In this document: in pieces, positions 44,312 to 52,349 of the stretch
Position numbering within the stretch: position 1 is the stretch's first letter
Layout of the letters: the number at the start of each line of letters is the position of its first letter
NCBI GenBank assembly: GCA_905339295.1
Contig: CAJPFI010000033.1
Coordinates: forward strand, 1 to 64,000
Length of the DNA: 64,000 bases
From: Burkholderiales bacterium
GTDB taxonomy: Bacteria > Pseudomonadota > Gammaproteobacteria > Burkholderiales > Casimicrobiaceae
Reading direction: 5' to 3'
Made by a program: the position numbers and the translations under genes
The notes under the pieces: model-generated
Databases searched by the model: none
What the model was told of the DNA's origin: nothing
What the model saw: only the letters and a program-made list of their open reading frames with translations

Positions 44312-44935
44312 ATGTCCAGCGCACCGCGCACCGACCTGACGCAACGCTTCGGATTCGCCGTGTCCTTCGCGCTCACGCTGCACAACGGTCAGCGGCGCAA
44401 GGGGAACGACGTTCCGTATTTCGCGCACCTGATGGCGGTGACCGCCACCGTCCTCGACTTCGGCGGGGACGAGGACGCCGCGATCGCCGCGATCCTCCAC
44501 GACGCCGTGGAAGACCAGGGCGGCCGCCGGATCCTCGCGCTGATCGACGAGCGTTACGGCAAGCGCGTTGCCGGCCTGGTGCTCGCGGTGAGCGACTGCG
44601 TGGAGCCGCCCAAGCCTCCGTGGGCGCGGCGCAAGGCCGCGTACCTCGCGAGGCTTGCCCGCGCCGTCCCCGAGGCGAAGCTCATCGCCGCGGCGGACAA
44701 GCTGCACAACCTGCGCTGCACGGTCGCGGACGTTCGCGTGCAGGGACCGGCCGCGATGCTCAAGTTCAACGCGCCGGCCGGCGACATCGTCGCGTATTAC
44801 GACGCATGCCTGCACGCGGTGCGTGACGCGATTGCGCCGCCGCTTGCCTACGAGCTCGACGCGACGCTGGCGGAGCTCCGGATGCTGCTCGCCCTGCCGG
44901 CACCGACGGCCTTCGCGGAGCGCATCGGCGGATGA
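44312..44935 (+). CDS. Small HD-domain protein, (p)ppGpp hydrolase-like
   Basis: The 207-residue protein contains only the HD hydrolase part of RelA/SpoT-type enzymes. It has HNGQRRKGNDVPYFAHLMAV near residue 30, the metal motif ILHDAVEDQGG near 68, and AADKLHNLR near 128. The synthetase and regulatory domains are absent, which fits small alarmone hydrolases (MESH1-like). A GGAGGT ribosome site (44302-44307) supports the ATG. The 265 bases before it hold nothing I can name. Hydrolysis of ppGpp is inferred from the motif, not shown. Confidence 0.8.
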   Translation: MSSAPRTDLTQRFGFAVSFALTLHNGQRRKGNDVPYFAHLMAVTATVLDFGGDEDAAIAAILHDAVEDQGGRRILALIDERYGKRVAGLVLAVSDCVEPPKPPWARRKAAYLARLARAVPEAKLIAAADKLHNLRCTVADVRVQGPAAMLKFNAPAGDIVAYYDACLHAVRDAIAPPLAYELDATLAELRMLLALPAPTAFAERIGG

Positions 44936-44939
44936 CCGA

Positions 44940-46373
44940 TCAGCACGCGGTCGGCGCGTCGCGCCCACGCGCGGGTGCCGGCAGGAACGAACCTGGCGAC
45001 CTCGCGTAGAGCTTGAGCAGCAGCCGGCTGACGTCGAGGTCGAACGACGGGCGCACCGGCGCGTCGAGAATCATGCCGAGCTCGCCTTCGTCGCGGGCCG
45101 TGCCGATCCAGTGCCAGTCGCGCACGACATGCACGTCGGTGCGCGAACCGTCGGGCGAGGCTTCACGCACGAGCGCAGGTCCCTCCCACGGCCATGAGGG
45201 AATCGCCTCCGCGGCGATCGCGTCACGAAGCCTTGCGTCGTGAGCGTCCGCCGGCTCCGCGCCGACGCACGCCCCTTCGCAACGCCGCAACTGGCGCGCG
45301 AAGCAGGGACCGTCCCGTCGCTCGAGCCCGAGCCGCGTCCAGCACAGCCGGTGCTCGGCGGCGAGCGACTGCAGCGCCGCGCGCATCGCCCGCTTCGACG
45401 AGTACGGTCCCCATGCGCCGGGAACGGACGCCGGGTCGACGTCGTCCGCGCGCACGAACGCGGGCCGCCCGTCGTCGCCGATCGTCATCACGCCGGCGTC
45501 CTGCTTGCGCCGCAGTGCGCGATTGTGCGCAGGAAGCGCAGACTTGACCAGCGCGGCTTCGCGCAGCAGCGCGCCCAGCTCGCCGGCCGTGGTCTCGACC
45601 TCGATGCGGCGGATCTCGGCGGAGAGACGCAGGTCGGTCTCGTGCTGCCAGTCCGAGCAGAAGTGCGCGGCGACGCGGTCGCGCAGGTGGATGCTCTTGC
45701 CGACGTAGAGCGGCAGCGGGTTGTCGCCGTAGAACAGGTAGACGCCGGGCGCATCGGGGATCGCGTCGAGCGCGTCGGGCGCGAGTTGCGGCGGAAGGCT
45801 CGGGATTCTGAGCAGGCGCTTCACGGCCACCTCGATGTCGGCGGCGGGCAGGCTCGCATAGAGCTTGCGCACGAACAGCCACAGCGCGCGCGCGTCGCCG
45901 AGCGCGCGGTGGCGCGCGCCGGGATCGAGCCCGTGGCGCGCGATCACCGCGTCGAGTCCATGGCTCGACGCTTCCGGATCGAGTCTGCGCGACAGGCGCA
46001 CGGTGCACAGCACGCGCGGCGAGAACGCCGTCCCGACGCGCGCGAACTCGTGCTTGAGGAAGCCGAAGTCGAAGCGCGCGTTGTGCGCGACGAACAGGCA
46101 TCCGTCCAGCCGCTCGGCCACGTCGCGCGCCAGAGAGGCGAACGCGGGCGCGCCGCGCACCATCGCGTCCGTGATGCCGGTGAGGGCCTGGATGGCGGCC
46201 GGAATCGGCACGCCGGGGTCGACGAGCGACGACCATTCGTCCACGCGGGGCGGACCGCCCGCGGGATCGGTGTCGACGCGGACGACGCCGATCTCGGTCA
46301 CCCGGTCGAACGCGGCCCGCGTGCCGGTGGTCTCCAGATCGACGAAGGCGAGGGCGGGGGCGAAGAGCTTCAC
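44940..46373 (-). CDS. DnaQ-type exonuclease fused to a GIY-YIG nuclease (Cho/UvrC-like)
   Basis: The GTG at 46373 gives 477 residues starting directly in the DnaQ fold; a TTG at 46418 would add 15. The exonuclease domain (residues 1-175) has FVDLETTG, VAHNARFDFGFLK and HRALGDARALW, the DEDDh catalytic set. The GIY-YIG domain (about 205-290) has GVYLFYGDNPLPLYVGKS, as in the UvrC N-terminus and Cho. Cys residues follow in GPCFARQLRRCEGACVG. Such fusions are known and are thought to incise damaged DNA. It is divergent from a LexA-like gene, with palindromic operators between. Confidence 0.9.
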   Translation of the reverse strand: MKLFAPALAFVDLETTGTRAAFDRVTEIGVVRVDTDPAGGPPRVDEWSSLVDPGVPIPAAIQALTGITDAMVRGAPAFASLARDVAERLDGCLFVAHNARFDFGFLKHEFARVGTAFSPRVLCTVRLSRRLDPEASSHGLDAVIARHGLDPGARHRALGDARALWLFVRKLYASLPAADIEVAVKRLLRIPSLPPQLAPDALDAIPDAPGVYLFYGDNPLPLYVGKSIHLRDRVAAHFCSDWQHETDLRLSAEIRRIEVETTAGELGALLREAALVKSALPAHNRALRRKQDAGVMTIGDDGRPAFVRADDVDPASVPGAWGPYSSKRAMRAALQSLAAEHRLCWTRLGLERRDGPCFARQLRRCEGACVGAEPADAHDARLRDAIAAEAIPSWPWEGPALVREASPDGSRTDVHVVRDWHWIGTARDEGELGMILDAPVRPSFDLDVSRLLLKLYARSPGSFLPAPARGRDAPTAC

Positions 46374-46436
46374 GCGGGAACGGCGTCCGGTTCGGGGTTC
46401 GGCCCCGGCGCCTGGCAAGGTGTCCGATCCCGGGGG

Positions 46437-46465
46437 TTGACGGGCGAACGATCGTTCGTTATCGT
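46437..46465 (+). promoter_or_regulatory. Promoter of the LexA-like gene
   Basis: TTGACG (46437-46442) and TATCGT (46460-46465) are separated by exactly 17 bases, and operator copy 1 fills that spacer. A start site about 7 bases after the -10 box would coincide with the ATG at 46472, so the mRNA may be leaderless. Confidence 0.65.
46445..46458. promoter_or_regulatory. LexA-like operator copy 1 (perfect palindrome)
   Basis: CGAACGATCGTTCG is a perfect 14-bp palindrome lying between the -35 and -10 boxes. Its GAAC-N4-GTTC core resembles the SOS box of Bacillus and mycobacteria, not the CTGT-N8-ACAG box usual in betaproteobacteria. Confidence 0.75.
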
Positions 46466-46471
46466 ACCATC

Positions 46472-47047
46472 ATGTCGAACGATCGTTCCTACCTGCAGTC
46501 GCTGCAGGATTACTACGCGCGCCATCGGGCGCTGCCGTCGTATGCGTCGATCGGCGAACTGCTCGGGCTCAAGTCGAAGTCGTCGGTCGCCGCCCTGGTG
46601 GCCCGGCTGAAGCTCGCGGGCTTCCTCGAGTCGACGCCGGACCGCAGGCTCGCGCCGACGCGCCGGTTCTTCGCCCGGCCGCTCGCGGGCGCGCCGGTTC
46701 GCGCAGGGCTGCCGGAGCGTGTCGACGACGCGGACGCCGACGCGCTCACGATCGACGACTACCTGATCGAGCGCCCGTCGCAGACGGTGCTCGTGCGCGT
46801 CAAGGGCGATTCGATGGTCGACGCCGGCATCCTCGAGGGCGATCTCGTCGTCGTCGAGAAGCAGCCGACTGCGAAGAAGGGCGACATCGTCGTGGCGATC
46901 GTCGACGGACAGTTCACGCTGAAGCGCCTCGACGTCGACCGCGGCCAGTTCATCCTGCGCGCAGAGAACAAGGCCTATGCGCCGATCCGGCCCGAAGGGG
47001 CGCTCGAGGTATTCGGCGTGATGGTCGGGCTGGTTCGCAAGATGTAG
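46472..47047 (+). CDS. LexA-like S24 family repressor
   Basis: The 191-residue protein has an N-terminal winged-helix-like domain (residues 1-65; LPSYASIGELLGLKSKSSVAAL) and a C-terminal S24 autoprotease domain. The predicted cleavage site is Ala78-Gly79 (VRAGLPE), with Ser114 in KGDSM and Lys151 in FTLKRL. The Ser-Lys spacing of 37 equals that of E. coli LexA. It probably represses its own gene and perhaps the divergent nuclease, with RecA-stimulated self-cleavage after DNA damage. No ribosome site precedes the ATG. It could be a second LexA besides a canonical one elsewhere. Confidence 0.85.
   Translation: MSNDRSYLQSLQDYYARHRALPSYASIGELLGLKSKSSVAALVARLKLAGFLESTPDRRLAPTRRFFARPLAGAPVRAGLPERVDDADADALTIDDYLIERPSQTVLVRVKGDSMVDAGILEGDLVVVEKQPTAKKGDIVVAIVDGQFTLKRLDVDRGQFILRAENKAYAPIRPEGALEVFGVMVGLVRKM
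46476..46488. promoter_or_regulatory. LexA-like operator copy 2 within the first codons
   Basis: CGAACGATCGTTC repeats the core of copy 1 inside codons 2-6 of the repressor gene. The two 12-bp GAACGATCGTTC cores are centred at 46451.5 and 46482.5, exactly 31 bp or about three helical turns apart, which would allow cooperative binding. Confidence 0.7.
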
Positions 47048-47058
47048 CTCGCGGGTGT

Positions 47059-47150
47059 GGGTTTGGGGTCAGAGCTGTAATTCTTCTTTCGGCGACGACG
47101 GTTGCTCGTAGCCCCTTCGCGAGAAGAATTACAGCTCTGACCCCAAACCC
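47059..47150. repeat. Long inverted repeat (REP-like) with GGGGTCAGAGC ends
   Basis: The 29-base arms at 47059-47087 and 47122-47150 are perfectly complementary and contain TTGGGGTCAGAGCTGTAATT. The 34-base centre can itself pair in part (GGC-ACGA with TCGT-GCC). Similar GGGGTCAGA-type sequences are dispersed in many proteobacterial genomes, in part beside REP-associated transposases. It lies between the convergent LexA-like and GGDEF genes, where it may terminate both, and the right arm supplies the GGDEF gene's last codons and stop. Confidence 0.8.
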
Positions 47151-48820
47151 GACCCCGCCACCCGATTGCGGCCCGCCGCCTTCGCGCGGTACATCGCGGC
47201 ATCCGCGGCCCGCAGCATCGCGTCGGGGCTCGCGAGCGTCGTGTCCGCGCACCAGCCGATGCTGACGGTGATTGCGAGCCCGGGCGCGAACCCGGACCAG
47301 TCGCGGCCCGCGACCGCGGCGCGCACCTTCTCGCAGGCCGCCGCCGCGGCGTCCGCCCCCGTCTCGACGAGCAGCATCACGAACTCCTCGCCGCCGTAGC
47401 GCGCGACGAGGTCGGTGTGGCGCATCTGGCCCGCGAGGACGTTGGCGACGGCCTTGAGCACCGTGTCGCCCGTCGCGTGCGACCAGCGGTCGTTGACGTC
47501 CTTGAAGTGGTCGATGTCGACGATCGCCACCGCGAGCGGGCGGCTGTAGCGCACGGCGCGGTCGAATTCGTCGGAGAGCCGCTGTTCGAGCCGGCGGCGG
47601 TTCGCGAGCCCGGTCAGGCTGTCTTCGCGCGTCTGGCGCTCCAGCTCGACGACCAGGCGCGACTTCTGCGCGTCGGAGGCCGCCAGGTCGAGGTTGAGCG
47701 CCGCGAGGCGGGCGTTGGCCTTCGCGAGCTCGTCCTGCTTCGCGCGCAACAGCTCGGCTTCGCGCTGCGCCGCGGTGACCTGATAGCGGATCGACAGGAC
47801 CTTGAGGCGGCGGTCGGACGCTTCCGAGAGCAGCGCGCGCTCGATCTGGCGGGCCAGGCGCAGGTGCCTCACCGCCTGCGCCGTCGCGCCGCAGCGCTCG
47901 TGCAGGTCGGCGAGCGCGTCGTGCGCCTGCATTTCGCTGGTCCGCAATCCGTGGCGCTGCGCCGCGTCGAGCGCGGACGAGAGATGCGAGCGCGCCTCGT
48001 CCGCGCGCGCGGTCCGGTCGCACACGCGGCCCAGCGCCAGCGAAGCGTTGACCACGCCCTCGCCGTAGCCGGCGGCCGACGAACGATCGAGCGCCTCGCG
48101 CAGCTTGCGCTCCGCGTCGTCGAGCCTGCCCATGCGCTCGAGAGTCGCGCCGAGGCTGGTGAGCGCGCCCGCCTGCCCGATCATGTCGCCCGCGTCACGG
48201 AACGCCGCGAGCGCCGACTCGAGCGTCGCGAGCGATTCGTCGAAGCGCCCGAGGTACCTCAGGTTGATGCCGATGCTGTCGAGCGTGCGCGCGCGCTCGA
48301 GCGGATCCGCGTCGGCGCCCGGAAGGGCGAGGCTGCGCCGGTACCATTCGAGGCCGTCCTTCGGACGGCCCGCGCGCGAGTGCACGACGCCGATCGTGCG
48401 CATCGCGGCGGCCTGCGCGCGCGCGTCGCCCGCGGCCTCGGCGATCGCGAGCGCGCGCAGCAGATGAGCGAGCGCCTGCGGCGCGTCGCCCAGCGTGCCG
48501 TAGACCTGGCCGATCCCGCGCAGGGCATCGGCGCGGCCGGGCTCGTCGTGCGTCGCCTGGAATCCCGCGAGCGCCTCGCGGTAGGCCTCGAGCGCGCCGG
48601 TCTCGTCCAGGGCGAGCTCCGCGGCGCGTCCCGCGAGGTAGCGGGCCCGCGCCCGGGCGCCGGGGTCGGACGCGGCGGTCGCGAGGGCGGAGGCCTCGGC
48701 CGCGAGGCGTGCAGCGCTCCTTGCGTCGCTCGCGAGCGCATCGGACGACGCGGCGATCAGCGCCGCGAGGCGGTCCGACGTCGCCGCCCCGCGGGCGGGG
48801 AACGGCGCGGCGCCGCTCAC
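47129..48820 (-). CDS. TPR-containing diguanylate cyclase (GGDEF)
   Basis: The GTG start at 48820 overlaps the upstream molybdoenzyme stop (GTGA). The 563-residue protein has about eight TPR-like repeats (residues 40-330, for example LGDAPQALAHLLRALAIAEAAGD), then a coiled coil near 345-385. The GGDEF domain at about 395-555 has VDIDHFKDVNDRWSHATGD and the active-site ARYGGEEFV. No signal peptide or transmembrane segment is seen, so it is probably cytoplasmic and makes c-di-GMP in response to a TPR-bound partner. The last residues (SGLGSEL) come from the inverted repeat. Confidence 0.88.
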   Translation of the reverse strand: MSGAAPFPARGAATSDRLAALIAASSDALASDARSAARLAAEASALATAASDPGARARARYLAGRAAELALDETGALEAYREALAGFQATHDEPGRADALRGIGQVYGTLGDAPQALAHLLRALAIAEAAGDARAQAAAMRTIGVVHSRAGRPKDGLEWYRRSLALPGADADPLERARTLDSIGINLRYLGRFDESLATLESALAAFRDAGDMIGQAGALTSLGATLERMGRLDDAERKLREALDRSSAAGYGEGVVNASLALGRVCDRTARADEARSHLSSALDAAQRHGLRTSEMQAHDALADLHERCGATAQAVRHLRLARQIERALLSEASDRRLKVLSIRYQVTAAQREAELLRAKQDELAKANARLAALNLDLAASDAQKSRLVVELERQTREDSLTGLANRRRLEQRLSDEFDRAVRYSRPLAVAIVDIDHFKDVNDRWSHATGDTVLKAVANVLAGQMRHTDLVARYGGEEFVMLLVETGADAAAAACEKVRAAVAGRDWSGFAPGLAITVSIGWCADTTLASPDAMLRAADAAMYRAKAAGRNRVAGSGLGSEL

Positions 48821-50907
48821 CGGACGGACTCCATGCGGGTCACCTCGACGAGGCAGTCGTAGAACGTGGCCGCGCGTCCGAGATCCGTCAGCGCCTGCGC
48901 GGTCACCGCGTTGGCGTTCTCGCCGCCGGGCGAGAGCTTGCGCCACCAGACCGACGGCGCGACGGCGACGCCGGGACGCGCCCGGTCGGTGACCTCGGCC
49001 GTCGCGCCAAACGCGCCGCGGTCGTTGTGGATGCGCACGGCGTCGCCGGAGGCGATGGCGCGCGGCGCGGCGTCGTCGGGATGGATCAGCAGTCGCGGGC
49101 CGCGCTCCTCGGCGACGAACGCCGGCAGGTTCGCGAACGACGAGTTGAGGAAATTGCGCGCCGGCGGCGAGATGAACGCGAGCGGATAGCGCGCGGCGAG
49201 CGCCGGATTCGTGTCCGGCGACTCGCGCGGAAGGATCACCGAGGGCAGCGCATCGTGACCCGCGGCCGCGAGCGACGCGCTTTCGAACTCGCACTTGCCC
49301 GACGGCGTCGGGAACCCGCCGTGCGCGAACGGCGCGTGGCGCTCGGGCAACGAGAGGCGCCGGAAACCGTCGCGCTTGACCGCCTCCCAGTCCCAGCCGG
49401 CGATGCGCGGGTCGTCCGCGCGGAACGCGGCGCGCGCAATGTCGTCGTCACTGTCGCGGAAGCACGGCTCGTCGAAGCCCATCGCCGCGGCGAGCCGGCG
49501 GAACAGCTCGGTGTTGGGCAGCGCCTCGCCCAGCGGCGCGATCGAAGGGTTGTTCGCCTGCACGTGCAGGTGGCCGTACGAGCTGTGGACGTCGAGGTGC
49601 TCGAGCTGGGACGTCGCCGGCAGGAGCAGGTCGGCGTAGTCGGCGGTGTCGGTGCGAAAGAGGTCGTGCACGACGACGAAGAGGTCCTCGCGCGCGAAGC
49701 CCCGCACGACCTTCGCGGACTCGGGCGCGACGGCCACCGGGTTGCTGTTGTAGACGAAGATCGCCCGGATCGGCGGATCGGCGTCGTGGAGCGCGTCGCC
49801 GATCGTCGACATGTTGACCGTGCGCGGCGCGCCGCGGATCAGGTCCGGGCGCTCGAGGGCGGCGGAATCGACCGGGTAGCTGCCCGACGACGAGAGCAGG
49901 GCGCCGCCCGCGCGGTCGCGCCATGCCCCGACCAGCGCGGGCAGGCAGGCGACCGCGCGCACCGCGTTGCCTCCGCCGGCGTGACGCTGCATGCCGTAGT
50001 TGACGCGAATCGCCGCCGGCCGGATCGTTCCCAGGTCGCGCGCGAGGCGCTCGACCTGCGCGACGGGGACGCGACAGACGGCGGCTGCGCGCTCCGGAGG
50101 CCACTCGGCGGCGCGCGCCGCCAGCGCGTCGTAGCCCAGCGTGTGGCGCTCGACGTAATCGCGGTCGACGAGCCCGTCGCGGATCAGCGCGTGCATCACG
50201 CCGAACGCGAGCGCGGCGTCGGTCCCCGGCATCGGCGCGATGTGCTCGTGGCACTTCGCGGCCGTGTCGCTGCGCAGCGGGTCGATCGCGACCAGGCGCG
50301 CGCCGTGCCGCTTCGCCTCCTGGGCGCGCGTCCAGAAGTGCAGGTTCGACGCGATCGCGTTGCTGCCCCAGATCACGATGAGCCTGCTGTCGACGCAGGC
50401 CTCGACGTCCATGCCGACCGCGGCGCCGACGACGCCGGTCCAGCCAGCCTTGCCGGCGGTCGCGCAGATCGTGCGATCGAGGAGGGATGCGCCGAGGCGA
50501 TGGAAGAACCGGCGGTCCATCGACCCGTACTGCAGGAGGCCCATGTTGCCCGCGTACGAGTAGGGCAGGATCGTCTGCGGGCCCTCGGGCGATGCGGCGA
50601 GCTCGCGGAAGCGTGCGACGATCGTCGCGATCGCCTCGTCCCAGGAGATGCGCGTGAACTCGCCGCGCCCCTTGGGCCCGACGCGCCGCATCGGATGGAG
50701 CACGCGGTCCGGCGAGTAGGTGCGGTCGAGGTAGCGCCCGACCTTCGTGCACAGCGTGCCCTGCGTCGGCGGGTGGTCCGGGGCGCCGCGCACCGAGACC
50801 GCGCGGCCGTGCTCGACCGTCACGAGCAGCGCGCAGGTGTCGGGACAGTCGTGCGGGCAGGCGCCGCGAACGACGCGGCGGCCGCCCGGGTCGGCGTCGG
50901 GGGCCAT
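48817..50907 (-). CDS. Molybdopterin-dependent oxidoreductase
   Basis: The 696-residue enzyme has an N-terminal CPHDCPDTC and a fourth cysteine in GTLCTKVGR, the 4Fe-4S site of formate dehydrogenase/DMSO reductase family proteins. RISWDEAIATI, PYSYAGNMGLLQYGSMDRRF, WGSNAIASNLH and the C-terminal molybdopterin-dinucleotide domain (ISPPARNFLNSSFAN) follow. No Tat signal is visible, so it is probably cytoplasmic. Cysteine or serine ligation of the metal is not clear; the CATAGKAG segment may supply a ligand. The substrate is unknown. It shares a transcript with the downstream diguanylate cyclase and is divergent from the aldo/keto reductase. Confidence 0.9.
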   Translation of the reverse strand: MAPDADPGGRRVVRGACPHDCPDTCALLVTVEHGRAVSVRGAPDHPPTQGTLCTKVGRYLDRTYSPDRVLHPMRRVGPKGRGEFTRISWDEAIATIVARFRELAASPEGPQTILPYSYAGNMGLLQYGSMDRRFFHRLGASLLDRTICATAGKAGWTGVVGAAVGMDVEACVDSRLIVIWGSNAIASNLHFWTRAQEAKRHGARLVAIDPLRSDTAAKCHEHIAPMPGTDAALAFGVMHALIRDGLVDRDYVERHTLGYDALAARAAEWPPERAAAVCRVPVAQVERLARDLGTIRPAAIRVNYGMQRHAGGGNAVRAVACLPALVGAWRDRAGGALLSSSGSYPVDSAALERPDLIRGAPRTVNMSTIGDALHDADPPIRAIFVYNSNPVAVAPESAKVVRGFAREDLFVVVHDLFRTDTADYADLLLPATSQLEHLDVHSSYGHLHVQANNPSIAPLGEALPNTELFRRLAAAMGFDEPCFRDSDDDIARAAFRADDPRIAGWDWEAVKRDGFRRLSLPERHAPFAHGGFPTPSGKCEFESASLAAAGHDALPSVILPRESPDTNPALAARYPLAFISPPARNFLNSSFANLPAFVAEERGPRLLIHPDDAAPRAIASGDAVRIHNDRGAFGATAEVTDRARPGVAVAPSVWWRKLSPGGENANAVTAQALTDLGRAATFYDCLVEVTRMESVR

Positions 50908-50973
50908 CGAAGTGCCTCGGGCGGAGTGTCCATTGTATGCGCCTCGCGCGATGCAATGGGTTACGCTCCCGGC

Positions 50974-51816
50974 ATGCCGAGCATTCCCCGGGTGAGGCTC
51001 GCCGACGGGACGCACGTGCCCGCGCTCGGGCAGGGCACGTGGCGCATGGGCGAGCGGCCCGGAGCGCGCGCCGCCGAGGCCGACGCACTGCGGCGTGGCC
51101 TGGACCTCGGGCTCACGCTGATCGACACCGCCGAGATGTACGGCGACGGTGGCGCCGAGGCGGTCGTTGGCCGGGCGATCGCCGGGCGGCGCGACGGCGT
51201 CTTTGTCGTCTCCAAGGTGCACCCGCAGCATGCGGGACGGCGCGCGGCAGTCGCGGCGTGCGAAAGGAGCCTCGCACGACTCGCGATCGACCGGATCGAC
51301 CTCTATCTGCTGCATTGGCGCGGCACGGTACCGCTCGCCGAGACGGTCGAGGCGTTCGAGCGGCTGAAGCGAGACGGCAAGATCGCGCGCTGGGGCGTGT
51401 CGAACTTCGACGTCGACGATCTCGACGAACTCGCCGGACTTGCGCACGGTAGCGGTTGCGCCGCGAACCAGGTGCTGTTCCACCTGGGCGAGCGGGGCAT
51501 CGAGCGCGGCGCGCTCCCGCGCTGTCGCGCGTGGCCGATGCCCGTGATGGCGTACTCGCCGTTCGATGAAGGGCGCCTGCCGGCGAACCCGGCGCTCGCG
51601 CGCATCGCACGCGATGCCGGCATCGCGCCGGCGACGCTCGCGCTCGCATGGGTGCTCGCCAATGACAACGTCATTGCGATCCCGAAGGCGGCGCGTCGCG
51701 AACACCAGGAGGCGATCGTCGCGGCCGCCGGGGTCACGATCGCGCCGGCGACCGCCGCGGCGATCGCGTGCGCGTTCCCTGCCCCGAAACGGCGGACGCC
51801 GCTCGCCATGCTCTGA
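50974..51816 (+). CDS. Aldo/keto reductase
   Basis: The 280-residue NADPH-dependent TIM-barrel enzyme carries the catalytic tetrad. Asp and Tyr are in LIDTAEMYGDGGAE, Lys in FVVSKVHPQ and His in LYLLHWRG. AIPKAARREHQEAI is the cofactor-binding segment. It belongs to the plant/bacterial AKR5-like group that reduces small carbonyls such as methylglyoxal or 2,5-diketogluconate; the actual substrate is unknown. An ATG at 50956 would add six residues. It is divergent from the molybdoenzyme. Confidence 0.9.
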   Translation: MPSIPRVRLADGTHVPALGQGTWRMGERPGARAAEADALRRGLDLGLTLIDTAEMYGDGGAEAVVGRAIAGRRDGVFVVSKVHPQHAGRRAAVAACERSLARLAIDRIDLYLLHWRGTVPLAETVEAFERLKRDGKIARWGVSNFDVDDLDELAGLAHGSGCAANQVLFHLGERGIERGALPRCRAWPMPVMAYSPFDEGRLPANPALARIARDAGIAPATLALAWVLANDNVIAIPKAARREHQEAIVAAAGVTIAPATAAAIACAFPAPKRRTPLAML

Positions 51817-52013
51817 CGCGCGGGTGGCGCGAGCGGCGGCGCAGCGCGCGGCCGGACGCCGTCGCGATCGACCGCTCGTCGGGTCGATCGTCGACAAAGG
51901 TCGAAAAATCAGCCACTTGCGCTTACCCTCATCAGGGGGCGCCCGAGCGTGGCACGCTTGCTGCTCTCCCGTCGGTAACAGCGGACAACCCGCGAACCCG
52001 ACAGGAGAACGTT

Positions 52014-52349
52014 GTGAACTACACGCACTACGACTATCTCGATCTCGCACCCGGCGCGTCGACGACGCGCATCGAGGCCGCGTATGCCCAGGTGCTGCAG
52101 CGTTTCCAGTTCGGGTCCACCGACGCCGGCCAGGATCTCTCCGGCCTCGTGCGCATGATCCATGCCGCGTACCGCACGCTCTCCGACCCCGACGCGCGCC
52201 GCGCTTACGACGAGCAGCTGGCACGCGAGGCCGCGGTCGCGGACGAGGAGCTCAAGATCTGGCTCGATGCGCAGGCCGCCAGGCTCCCGCGTCACGCGCA
52301 GGACGTCCCGGCGGCGTTGCGGGTCGTCGCGAACCAGCTGGCCGCCTGA
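52014..52349 (+). CDS. J-like domain protein lacking HPD
   Basis: The 111-residue protein starts at a GTG with AGGAG at 52003-52007. It folds like a J domain (YDYLDLAPGASTTRIEAAYAQVLQRFQ then VRMIHAAYRTLSDPDARRAYDEQL), but the loop that should hold His-Pro-Asp reads FGSTDAG. Without HPD it cannot be expected to stimulate DnaK, so it may use the fold for protein binding only. The 198-base gap upstream probably holds its promoter. Cytoplasmic. Confidence 0.75.
   Translation: MNYTHYDYLDLAPGASTTRIEAAYAQVLQRFQFGSTDAGQDLSGLVRMIHAAYRTLSDPDARRAYDEQLAREAAVADEELKIWLDAQAARLPRHAQDVPAALRVVANQLAA

Noticed and set aside
46374-46418. TTG at 46418 as start of the DnaQ/GIY-YIG gene
   Set aside because: The extra 15 residues are Arg/Gly-rich and do not resemble DnaQ starts; the GTG at 46373 begins directly at the domain.
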